From: Cyanobacteria bacterium OH_PDB_112
GTDB taxonomy: Bacteria; Cyanobacteriota; Vampirovibrionia; Gastranaerophilales; CAJFVJ01
Length of the DNA: 6,849 nt
Reading direction: 5' to 3'
NCBI GenBank assembly: GCA_023457295.1
Contig: JAEWLZ010000197.1
Span: forward strand, 1-6,849
Shown: in pieces, positions 1 through 5,741 of the stretch
How positions within the stretch are numbered: position 1 is the stretch's first letter
Layout: each line of letters starts with the position of its first letter
Notes under the pieces: generated by a model
The model's input: only the letters and a program-made list of their open reading frames with translations
Told to the model about the DNA's origin: nothing
The model's database searches: none
Made by a program: the position numbers and the translations under genes

Positions 1-2
1 GA

Positions 3-395
3 AAAGATGTGCCGGATAAGGTAAGCCAAAATCTCAAGGCAAAGAATCTTTCCGAAGACTTAAACGGTAATGAATTGACTTTTTATTATTGTGAAAAACT
101 TAACCCTGACAATAGTTGTTCCGATTATGAAAATCGTCCTTCTTGTTGTCGTATAGCTCCTTTGGATTGTTGGACCCTTATGCCGCCCAAATGCGGATTT
201 ACGGGTTGGCAATTTGAACAAAGAGAGAAAATTAAAGAAAATATAAGAAGTTTAAAAGAAAAAATCTATGAAATAGAAACTATTGAAGGCGAAGATGCCT
301 TTGTTTCGGAAGTCAATTTATCTTTTAAAGAATTTAAAAAATATGTTGAAGACAGAGTAAAGCCGTTTGAACGGCATGGTGCTAAAGGCTGGTGA
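3..395 (+). CDS. Cysteine-cluster protein, YkgJ-like, C-terminal part (5' end outside window)
   Basis: The frame is open from the first bases of the window. The only nearby start, a GTG at 9, has no room for a convincing ribosome binding site, so I treat the gene as cut by the window edge. Numbered from that GTG, the visible protein has cysteines at 28, 37, 46, 47, 54 and 62, in a stretch reading YYCEKLNPDNSCSDYENRP followed by SCCR and PPKCGFTGW. This fits the second half of the YkgJ/CxxCxxCC family, putative zinc- or iron-chelating proteins with a C-x(n)-C-x2-Y-x2-RP-x2-CR motif. The first cysteine cluster would lie upstream of the window. Residues 68-95 are charged and helical, probably coiled coil. 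There is no membrane segment, so it is probably cytoplasmic. It converges on the SPFH gene with 4 nt between the stops. The family call is moderate and the true role is unknown. Confidence 0.5.
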   Translation, partial: KDVPDKVSQNLKAKNLSEDLNGNELTFYYCEKLNPDNSCSDYENRPSCCRIAPLDCWTLMPPKCGFTGWQFEQREKIKENIRSLKEKIYEIETIEGEDAFVSEVNLSFKEFKKYVEDRVKPFERHGAKGW

Positions 396-402
396 GCCTT
401 TA
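383..402. terminator. Hairpin at convergent gene ends, possible bidirectional terminator
   Basis: A perfect 7-bp inverted repeat, TAAAGGC (383-389) and GCCTTTA (396-402), has a 6-nt loop. It contains the stop codons of both converging genes: TGA at 393-395 on + and TAA at 402-400 on -. Further perfect inverted repeats lie on both sides, at 362-375 and 403-418. On + the hairpin is followed by a short T-rich stretch, and on - there is no U-tract. It is therefore a weak intrinsic terminator at best, but its position between convergent genes supports a transcription-end role. Confidence 0.4.
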
Positions 403-1188
403 TTTAGTATCTACTAAAGTTGCGCCACCAATAACTTTTACATTTAAAGGGAAATGTCCGTCCCATTTTTGTATTTCTTCAAGTCTTACAACACTGGGGT
501 TTTTTGAAATGGCTTGAGCTTTAATTTGAAGAGATTTTGCTTCGCCTTCAGCTTTAGCTATTTTAGATTGTGCGTCAATTCTTGCTTGCTGTAATACGTA
601 TTCTGCCTTTTGGGCTTTTTGTTGTGCGACTTGTTTTTCCCGTATAGCTGCTTCGTATTGGTCATCGAAATCAACATTCGTGATAGGAACATCAATGATT
701 TTTATGGCAGGCTTATTGTTCTGTTCGTTAATTACAGCCAATCTAGATTCTTTTAAAACTTCTTTTCTAATAGATTCTCTTTGGCTTACAAAATCACTTG
801 CCGTGTATTTACCAGCAACAGCCTTAAATGCATCGAATATTTTTGCTTGAGAAAAATTGTTATAAGGATTTGCGTTATATAAAACAACAGTATTAGAAAT
901 ATCATCTTGAGGAAATGTGGCTATAATATTGAATTTTATATCAATAGCTTGATTATCTTTTGTGTATGTTACAACTTCTTCTTCGATATTAAAAGGAGTC
1001 ACATTAAGAGTTATAACTTGATCTATTAAAGGAAATTTTAAGTGCATACCTTCATTAATAACATATGGTCTTACAATACCAAATCTTTTGATAACCGCTT
1101 TTTGACCGGATTGTACAAAGTAAATAGGATTAATAATAAATAAAGTAACTATAATTATTATCAACTTGATTATTTTTTTATTTTCCAT
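400..1188 (-). CDS. SPFH/Band 7 (prohibitin-family) membrane protein
   Basis: The 262-residue protein has one N-terminal transmembrane helix (about 6-25) followed directly by the typical Band 7 opening, VQSGQKAVIKRFG (25-37). The SPFH domain runs to about residue 180. A long Ala/Gln/Lys/Glu coiled coil (about 178-228) includes AAIREKQVAQQKAQKAE and AKAEGEA, hallmarks of prohibitin-like proteins. Family members form large membrane rings or scaffolds, and HflK/HflC and prohibitins bind FtsH proteases. Whether this one does is inference. The length fits bacterial prohibitin homologues. The ATG has a GGAG seven nt upstream (1196-1199). It follows the exported-protein gene by 52 nt and probably ends that operon. 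No NfeD partner gene, common beside other SPFH classes, is seen next to it. Family assignment is firm and the specific role is unknown. Confidence 0.9.
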   Translation of the reverse strand: MENKKIIKLIIIIVTLFIINPIYFVQSGQKAVIKRFGIVRPYVINEGMHLKFPLIDQVITLNVTPFNIEEEVVTYTKDNQAIDIKFNIIATFPQDDISNTVVLYNANPYNNFSQAKIFDAFKAVAGKYTASDFVSQRESIRKEVLKESRLAVINEQNNKPAIKIIDVPITNVDFDDQYEAAIREKQVAQQKAQKAEYVLQQARIDAQSKIAKAEGEAKSLQIKAQAISKNPSVVRLEEIQKWDGHFPLNVKVIGGATLVDTK

Positions 1189-1240
1189 AATTTTTCTCCA
1201 ATAAAGTCTTGGTTATTAGAGTATCATAGCTGAATGTACA

Positions 1241-1852
1241 TTACAAATTGTTTTCAAAGAAATCTTCATCTATTGCAAATTTAACCAAAGCTCCTTTTTT
1301 GAAAAACAAATTCTCACCTTTTTCATAATATGAAAAAGGTGAATTTTCATAAGCACTTTTCATTCCTGAATGCAGGCGATTCTCACCTTCATCAGGTTTT
1401 ATTACTCCTTTTGCGAAATTGACCCCTACGCTAATACCTTTTACCACAGTCCCGGCTGCTGTTAAAGCCGCTTTTTCTGCTAATTCTCCTTTGTCCAAAG
1501 GTTCATAAGGTTTGACTTTTATTTTAGTTTTGGATGAAGCTTTAATTTTAACAATTTTATCCTCTTCCAAAGGAACTGTATAATTTTTTATTCTAAAGAT
1601 AAAATATGCATCACGCTTCAATCGTTTTGGGGGAATAATTTTTACTATTTTACCGTTTATTACAGCATCTTTTTCGAGTTCAAAACCTTCATTTATAAAG
1701 GTATCTTCAAGTATTTTTACAGAAAATTCTTTTGGCGGATTAGTTGAATCAAAATCACAAAGAGATTCTGCAATAATAGTTTTAGCGTCGACAATAATAT
1801 TGCAGCTTGCAAATAAATATATAAAAAATATAAATATGATAAGTTTTTTCAC
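1241..1852 (-). CDS. Exported protein of unknown function
   Basis: The start is GTG, with AAGGA (1863-1867) ten nt upstream; the following MKKLIIFIFFIYLF signal sequence supports it. The signal peptide may be cut after VDA (residue 23). Alternatively, the FASC at 14-17 could be a weak lipobox, which would make this a lipoprotein. Residues 42-112 look beta-rich, with a core GKIVKIIPPKRLKRDAYFIF (67-86). A Gly/Ala-rich, possibly amphipathic stretch follows (about 122-148), then a C-terminal part with Ser-Pro-Phe-Ser-Tyr-Tyr-Glu-Lys-Gly and Lys-Lys-Gly turns. I do not recognise a named domain. The overall pattern resembles uncharacterised exported proteins that I associate with Vampirovibrionia. 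It sits 20 nt after the second TolC-like paralogue and 52 nt before the SPFH gene, so it is probably cotranscribed and acts at the cell envelope. Confidence 0.8.
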   Translation of the reverse strand: MKKLIIFIFFIYLFASCNIIVDAKTIIAESLCDFDSTNPPKEFSVKILEDTFINEGFELEKDAVINGKIVKIIPPKRLKRDAYFIFRIKNYTVPLEEDKIVKIKASSKTKIKVKPYEPLDKGELAEKAALTAAGTVVKGISVGVNFAKGVIKPDEGENRLHSGMKSAYENSPFSYYEKGENLFFKKGALVKFAIDEDFFENNL

Positions 1853-1872
1853 AATTTATTTATCCTTGTAGT

Positions 1873-2868
1873 TTATTTAGTTTGATTTTTTTTATTTTCT
1901 ACAATTAAAATAGCTTCATTTCCTACAAGTTGCTCTAAAGCGGCTCTTTTCAGAAGTAAATTTGTTTGTGCCTGATTTTGTCTCGCCAGTGCTTCTCGAT
2001 AGAAGGTATCTGCTATAACAACCGTTTCTTCAGGCGCATCAGTCAAAGAATCATAAAGTTGTTTGCGATTTTGCAAATTTACATCCGCATGTGTAAGAAT
2101 TTTTTTTGCAATGATGTATTCATAATAAGTGGTAACTAAATTATTTTGTAAATCTTCAATTGCTTTTGCCAATATAACCAAATCGGCATCAGTTACTTTT
2201 TCAAGGTGTTTTTTATACTTATCTTCAGATAAAACATCATTCATGAATGTTCCGCCTATGATACTTGAACCCGCTGCAATTGGATTTGCCGCAGTTGCGG
2301 CAACAAAAGGGGTAATCCCTGCAATGGGCTTCAAAAGTTTTTTCATTTTATTTTCATCAGCTTTTTTAACATCGCCTTTTGGGTCGGACAGCTTATAAAT
2401 AGCAAATTTTATCGTCTCACTGTTTTCTACCGCGTATTGCCATAGAACCCTTAAATCACCCAAAATGGAATCTTCTTCCTGTTTAAGTTCCAATGATGCT
2501 TCTTTTGCTATTTTTCGAAGATCAGTTCCTTCTATTGCGGAAGGTTTTATACAAGGAGGTGCGTTATTTATTGTAAATTTTGGTTTTGCAGGGACTGTTT
2601 TTTGAATTGTTTCCGAAGGATTTTGAGGAATATTTTGAGGGATTTTAGGAGTCGTTTTTTTTGTTACAGCAGGAATTAAGCTTTTTTTACCTGCTGTGAT
2701 TTCTACTTTCGTCAAATCAGTAGAAACTTTTTTTGATTGATTTTTAGAAATAGGAGCAGTGGTGGGTTTTTGAATATTTTTTGAGACTGTACAATTTTGA
2801 GTTTGGGACGCAAAACTCACAGGTATAAAAATACATAATAATAAAATTAATAAAAGTCTAGATTTCAT
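1873..2868 (-). CDS. Secreted TolC-like helical protein with Lys/Pro/Thr-rich linker (paralogue of upstream gene)
   Basis: A signal peptide (1-20, cut after SFA) is followed by a low-complexity Lys/Thr/Pro/Gln linker (about 28-105) such as could span periplasm or peptidoglycan. A helical domain runs from about 115 to 325. It begins with DLRVLW (138-143) and IKFAIYKLSDP, has a small-residue hydrophobic stretch (about 185-210), and then long helices with EDLQNNLVTTYYEYIIAKK and a closing ALEQLVGNEA. The closing helices resemble the coiled-coil hairpins of TolC/outer-membrane efflux proteins, but no beta-barrel strands are evident and the protein is too short for a full TolC. It aligns along its helical part with the gene just upstream, so the two are tandem paralogues. 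Its ATG lies within the end of that gene (11-nt overlap), with only a poor Shine-Dalgarno, which suggests translational coupling. Function is unknown; an envelope role is inferred. Confidence 0.85.
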   Translation of the reverse strand: MKSRLLLILLLCIFIPVSFASQTQNCTVSKNIQKPTTAPISKNQSKKVSTDLTKVEITAGKKSLIPAVTKKTTPKIPQNIPQNPSETIQKTVPAKPKFTINNAPPCIKPSAIEGTDLRKIAKEASLELKQEEDSILGDLRVLWQYAVENSETIKFAIYKLSDPKGDVKKADENKMKKLLKPIAGITPFVAATAANPIAAGSSIIGGTFMNDVLSEDKYKKHLEKVTDADLVILAKAIEDLQNNLVTTYYEYIIAKKILTHADVNLQNRKQLYDSLTDAPEETVVIADTFYREALARQNQAQTNLLLKRAALEQLVGNEAILIVENKKNQTK

Positions 2869-3688
2869 TTTTTTCTTGCTGAGTTGTTACAACTTTGCTC
2901 AAATTCAATTGTTCAACGGCATCATGACCTGCTAAACGTTCTAATTTTAAGCGGTTAAGTTTTACATTTTCTTTAAGTTCAATTTCTTCTAACAGTTTAC
3001 CATCATACATTGCTGAGGACACTATCATATAAAATCTGTTTTTTTCTTTTGTTGCTTCATCATAATTTTTTTGTTCAACTATCATTTTTTCACGACATTC
3101 TTTGAGTGAATTTATTGCATTTTTGTAGTCGTAATAGCTTTTTACAAGCTGATTTTGCAGTTCTTCCACTAAATCGGAAAGCTGTATAAGTTCTGTATCT
3201 GTTAATGGCATTGTTTTAGGCATATCTTTTTTGGCAATAAGTCTGTTTGCAATTTGTCCGCTTGCCAAAGAAGCTGATTGCAGTCCATAGTTTGCTCCTG
3301 CCATAAAAGGTACAAGAGAGGCCCCATTTATTAGTGTAGATAAAGCTTTTGCCATCATTGAAGAATTAGTTTTGCGCTGTTCTGCCGGAGTAGACAATTT
3401 TTGAAGAGCGAATTTTATTGCGCTGTTTCTGTCGACGGTAGCTTTCCATAAGCATTCTAAGTCTTCTACGTCTTTTTCTTTTTGTAATTTTAAAATAAGT
3501 TGAATTTTTTCTGAATCGTTTTCGTAAGTTTTTTCATCAAGATATTTTGTTTTACTTGCGCGAGCTTTTATTACTTCTCTATCTCTTATATCAGCATAAA
3601 TCACAGAATCGTTTTGTTCCGCTAATGCAAAATAACAAGTATTAAAATTCAAGAGCAATAAAAAAAATATTGCAAGAAATCTTTTCAT
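2858..3688 (-). CDS. Secreted TolC-like helical protein, first gene of envelope operon
   Basis: The 276-residue protein has a signal peptide (1-23, cut after ALA). A charged stretch leads to DLECLWKATVDRNSAIKFAL (76-95), then KLSTP, a Gly/Ala/Ser-rich hydrophobic segment (about 116-146), and a long helical region (163-265) with TDTELIQLSDLVEELQNQL and KLNRLKLERLAGHDAV. The same landmarks occur in the next gene, which marks a tandem duplication. This copy lacks the Lys/Pro/Thr linker. The helices resemble half of a TolC-type coiled coil, but I see no barrel, so I do not call it an efflux porin. The ATG is preceded by GGGGAG with unusually short spacing (3 nt). That Shine-Dalgarno and the start codon lie inside a long inverted repeat (3681-3762). 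A candidate promoter lies about 47 nt upstream. Confidence 0.85.
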   Translation of the reverse strand: MKRFLAIFFLLLLNFNTCYFALAEQNDSVIYADIRDREVIKARASKTKYLDEKTYENDSEKIQLILKLQKEKDVEDLECLWKATVDRNSAIKFALQKLSTPAEQRKTNSSMMAKALSTLINGASLVPFMAGANYGLQSASLASGQIANRLIAKKDMPKTMPLTDTELIQLSDLVEELQNQLVKSYYDYKNAINSLKECREKMIVEQKNYDEATKEKNRFYMIVSSAMYDGKLLEEIELKENVKLNRLKLERLAGHDAVEQLNLSKVVTTQQEKNEI

Positions 3689-3762
3689 TATCTCCCCAAT
3701 TCAAAAATTGATAAAAAACTGCTTCTTAATAATATTTATAGCACAGAAAAGATAATGAAAAG
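3681..3762 (-). promoter_or_regulatory. Inverted repeat that can sequester the ribosome binding site and start of the envelope operon
   Basis: Bases 3681-3693 (CTTTTCATTATCT) are the exact reverse complement of 3750-3762 (AGATAATGAAAAG), a perfect 13-bp inverted repeat. In - strand RNA, three G-U pairs (3694-3696 with 3747-3749) and one G-C pair (3697 with 3746) extend it to about 17 bp. The downstream arm holds the GGGGAG Shine-Dalgarno and the ATG of the first exported-protein gene. The 48-nt loop contains the candidate -10 box at 3735-3740. RNA read through from the pentapeptide gene would carry both arms and hide the start. RNA begun near 3728 would have only the downstream arm. A 5-bp CAATT/AATTG hairpin (3697-3710) also sits just before the Shine-Dalgarno. 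The repeat is seen directly; the switch is inferred. Confidence 0.6.
3735..3743 (-). promoter_or_regulatory. Candidate extended -10 promoter of the envelope operon
   Basis: On the - strand this reads TGCTATAAA, one mismatch from the extended -10 consensus TGnTATAAT. I see no good -35 box 16-18 bp upstream, which extended -10 promoters can tolerate. The predicted start near 3728 gives a leader of about 40 nt to the ATG at 3688. It lies in the only gap (90 nt) between the pentapeptide gene and the four-gene envelope group, where a promoter would be expected. Confidence 0.45.
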
Positions 3763-3778
3763 CTAATATTAAGTATTT

Positions 3779-4312
3779 TTAATAATATCCGTCAGAAGTT
3801 GGCGCATCATCTTCATCTTCTGAATCATCTTTTACGTATTCGGAATCAAAATCGTCTGGCAGGTTACTGCTGTCAGGCCAAATAGTGTAAGAATCAAATT
3901 TGCACAGTGACATATTTACACTTAAACAAAAATCCGATTCTGAAAAATCTCCATCGGAAAAATCAGCCCCTGATAAATCAGCATCCGAAAAATTAGCTTT
4001 ACAAACAGAACTTGTAAAAATTACTCCGTTAAGATTTGCTCCGCTAAAATCAGCTTCAGAAATATTTGCTCTAAGAAAAATAGCAGAAGTTAAATCAGAA
4101 TTTGAAAAATTCACATCAGATGCTTCTATCTCTGTAAAATTTGTATCATTCAAATTCGCACAACTTAAATTAGCCCCTGAAATATTGAGTTCTGAAAAAT
4201 CTGTTTCGCTTAAGTCAAACAAATTGTTTTCATCATAAGGTCTTTCTTCGTTAAATCCTGAGATGTTACCGCTTTTTAGCAGTTCTATTGCCTGTTCTTT
4301 TGTAAATGCCAT
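3779..4312 (-). CDS. Pentapeptide-repeat protein with acidic C-terminal tail
   Basis: The 177-residue protein opens with a short helix (4-14, TKEQAIELLKSG) and GFNEERP. About 20 pentapeptide repeats follow (about 32-139) of the type S-x-A-(D/N)-(F/L), for example ISGANLSCANL and FSDADLSGADFSDGDFSES. Such repeats fold as a four-sided right-handed beta-helix, here about five coils, with central Leu/Phe/Ile every fifth residue. The register slips by one residue near 104-108, where a four-residue step replaces a five-residue one. The repeats lead into a YTIWPD motif typical of the end of such domains, then a strongly acidic tail (152-170). There is no signal peptide or membrane segment, so it is probably cytoplasmic. 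GAGG lies 9 nt before the ATG. It follows the second response regulator by 19 nt and is probably cotranscribed with it. Molecular role unknown; DNA mimicry or a protein-interaction scaffold are possibilities only. Confidence 0.9.
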   Translation of the reverse strand: MAFTKEQAIELLKSGNISGFNEERPYDENNLFDLSETDFSELNISGANLSCANLNDTNFTEIEASDVNFSNSDLTSAIFLRANISEADFSGANLNGVIFTSSVCKANFSDADLSGADFSDGDFSESDFCLSVNMSLCKFDSYTIWPDSSNLPDDFDSEYVKDDSEDEDDAPTSDGYY

Positions 4313-4331
4313 AAAAAATTACCTCTAATTA

Positions 4332-4964
4332 TTAGTCAATCAAGTTCATCTGTATTGCAAGCAAAATAGCCTGCGTTCTGCTTTTTACATTGAGTTTTTT
4401 GAAAATCTTATTCATATGGCTTTTAACTGTTGAATTTTGCAAAGATAATTTGTCCGCAATTTCATCATTGCTCGCGCCTTTTGCCGCAAGCTGTAATACG
4501 CTTTTTTCTTTTGAAGAAAGAGGGATAATATCTTCTGAATAATCAACAAAATCCATTTCGATATTTTTCTTGTCATCTTCTTTATTCCAAGAACTGCGAC
4601 GTAAAAGAGCATCTATTCTTGCAAGAAGATTAGGCAACGTGAAAGGTTTGGTTATGTAATCATCAGCACCTGTTTTTAGGCCCAAAACTTGTTTTTGTTC
4701 TTCATCCACAGCCGTAATCATAATTACTGGGATTTCTCCGTAATTTTTACTGTCGCGAATTTTTTTAAGTGTTTGCCACCCGTCAAGATTGGGCATCATA
4801 ACGTCAAGAAGAACAAGACTAAAATTGTTGTAGTTTTCGTTCAAAATCTGAAGCCCTCTGACTCCGTCTTTTGCTACATCTACTTCATAACCATACATAG
4901 GAAGAACGTCTTCCAAGTATTTTGGGTTATCATCGATGATTAAAATTTTACCTAGTGATGCCAT
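4332..4964 (-). CDS. Response regulator, CheY/OmpR-like receiver with LuxR-type HTH
   Basis: The receiver domain (about 6-122) has the acidic pair D11/D12, phospho-acceptor D54 in LLDVMMPNLDGW, switch T84 and K106 in the TKPF motif. It ends with LLARIDALLRR, a form more typical of OmpR-class receivers. A charged linker (about 124-145) leads to a LuxR/GerE helix-turn-helix (148-210) with KEKSVLQLAAKGASNDEIAD and NSTVKSHMNKIFKKL. All residues needed for phosphorylation are present, so it is predicted to be a phospho-dependent DNA-binding regulator. This pairing of receiver and output domain is common in cyanobacteria. AGGAG lies 8 nt before the ATG and overlaps the TAG stop of the preceding regulator (11-nt gap), so the two are cotranscribed and probably translated together. 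The kinase two genes upstream is the likely phosphate donor, which is inferred from position only. Confidence 0.95.
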   Translation of the reverse strand: MASLGKILIIDDNPKYLEDVLPMYGYEVDVAKDGVRGLQILNENYNNFSLVLLDVMMPNLDGWQTLKKIRDSKNYGEIPVIMITAVDEEQKQVLGLKTGADDYITKPFTLPNLLARIDALLRRSSWNKEDDKKNIEMDFVDYSEDIIPLSSKEKSVLQLAAKGASNDEIADKLSLQNSTVKSHMNKIFKKLNVKSRTQAILLAIQMNLID

Positions 4965-4975
4965 TATTAAATCTC

Positions 4976-5632
4976 CTAAACTATATTGTATTTAAGTGCT
5001 TTTATTGCCGCTTGAGTTCTGTCTTTTACGGAAAGTTTCTGCAAAATGTTGCATACGTGGATTTTAGCGGTGTGAATGCTTACACACATTTTTTCCGCAA
5101 TTTCCGCATTAGAGAGTCCGTCTACTATTAATTTTAAAACTTGAGTTTCTTTTTCTGTCAAGTTTACATCTTCGAATAAATTGCAATTGTTATTGCGAGG
5201 CTCTTTATTTGAGATATGCTCCAAGACTAAGTCAGCAATAGCGGGGTCTAACCAAGCAGCCCCTTCAGCGACTGTTTCTATTACCTGTACAAGCCTTTTA
5301 GGGTTTATATCTTTCAGGCAATAAGCGTTCGCTCCGACCTTGAGAGCTTCAAGAATTTCTTCTTCGGAATTATGTGAGGTAAGGATTATGACTTTAAGAT
5401 TTTTGTCAATTGATTTTATATTTTTTGTGGCTTCAATGCCATCAATTCCGGATAGTCCCAAATCCATTAATACTAAATCCGGAGATTTTTCTTTAACAAG
5501 TGCAATTGCACTTTCTCCATCTTCAGATTCGATAACCTCGGAAACAAAATCAACAGATTCCAATGTCGTCTTAAGTCCAAATCTGGTAAGCGCATGGTCT
5601 TCAACTAAAAGGATTTTCAGTTTATTTTCCAC
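4976..5632 (-). CDS. NarL/FixJ-family response regulator (LuxR-type HTH)
   Basis: The receiver (about 5-122) has E11/D12, phospho-acceptor D57 in LVLMDLGLSGIDG, T85 and K107, all required positions. The Pro usual four residues after the Asp is Ser61. The C-terminal HTH (about 156-218) reads LTEKETQVLKLIVDGLSNAE, IAEKM, then SIHTAKIHVCNILQKL, strongly LuxR/NarL-like and close to cyanobacterial regulators. It probably binds DNA as a dimer when phosphorylated. The start is GTG with AAAGG six nt upstream, and the first residues (KLKILLVEDH) place it correctly. A promoter with a perfect -10 box lies 34 nt upstream of the start. It follows the histidine kinase by 109 nt and precedes a second LuxR-type regulator by 11 nt. 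Confidence 0.95.
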   Translation of the reverse strand: MENKLKILLVEDHALTRFGLKTTLESVDFVSEVIESEDGESAIALVKEKSPDLVLMDLGLSGIDGIEATKNIKSIDKNLKVIILTSHNSEEEILEALKVGANAYCLKDINPKRLVQVIETVAEGAAWLDPAIADLVLEHISNKEPRNNNCNLFEDVNLTEKETQVLKLIVDGLSNAEIAEKMCVSIHTAKIHVCNILQKLSVKDRTQAAIKALKYNIV

Positions 5633-5665
5633 GTTATACCTTTATCCTAACCTAATATAGTTTTT

Positions 5666-5695
5666 ATTATATAGTGATTTTCCATATTTAGTAAA
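5666..5695 (-). promoter_or_regulatory. Promoter of the response-regulator operon
   Basis: On the - strand a perfect -10 box TATAAT (5666-5671) lies 18 bp downstream of TTTACT (5690-5695), which matches 4 of 6 bases of the -35 consensus. Transcription would start near 5659, giving a leader of about 27 nt with the AAAGG ribosome binding site. It lies in the 109-nt gap after the kinase gene, where I see no strong terminator, so some cotranscription with the kinase is also possible. AT-rich DNA makes chance -10 matches common. Confidence 0.55.
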
Positions 5696-5741
5696 GTTTT
5701 TACAAAAATAATCCTATGAATACTCTATAAATAATTAATCT

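Noticed and set aside
1198..1212. CCAA/TTGG hairpin touching the SPFH ribosome binding site
   Set aside because: The stem is only 4 bp with a 7-nt loop, too weak to claim translational control.
1233..1242. Perfect 10-bp palindrome AATGTACATT at the stop of the 203-residue protein gene
   Set aside because: It is short and AT-rich with no second copy found near a promoter. It could be an operator but is not distinguishable from chance.
2129..2398. 89-codon + strand open frame inside the second TolC-like gene
   Set aside because: It is antisense to a well-supported gene with a signal peptide and a paralogue. There is no independent support for it.
1873..3688. Calling the two exported paralogues TolC efflux porins
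   Set aside because: They are half the usual length and lack evident beta-barrel strands; only the helical hairpins are similar.
3900..4238. 112-codon + strand open frame opposite the pentapeptide gene
   Set aside because: Its Lys/Ser-rich product mirrors the antisense of the repeated Asp/Phe/Ser codons. It has no domain and no ribosome binding site.
4412..4612. 66-codon - strand frame within the second response regulator
   Set aside because: It overlaps the LuxR domain of a complete regulator in another frame and shows no coding evidence of its own.
4689..4943. 84-codon + strand open frame opposite the second response regulator
   Set aside because: It is antisense to the receiver domain, whose catalytic residues are all present, and the product shows no recognisable feature.
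5340..5660. 106-codon + strand open frame opposite the first response regulator
   Set aside because: It is antisense to a complete NarL-type receiver and would run through that operon's leader and -10 region.
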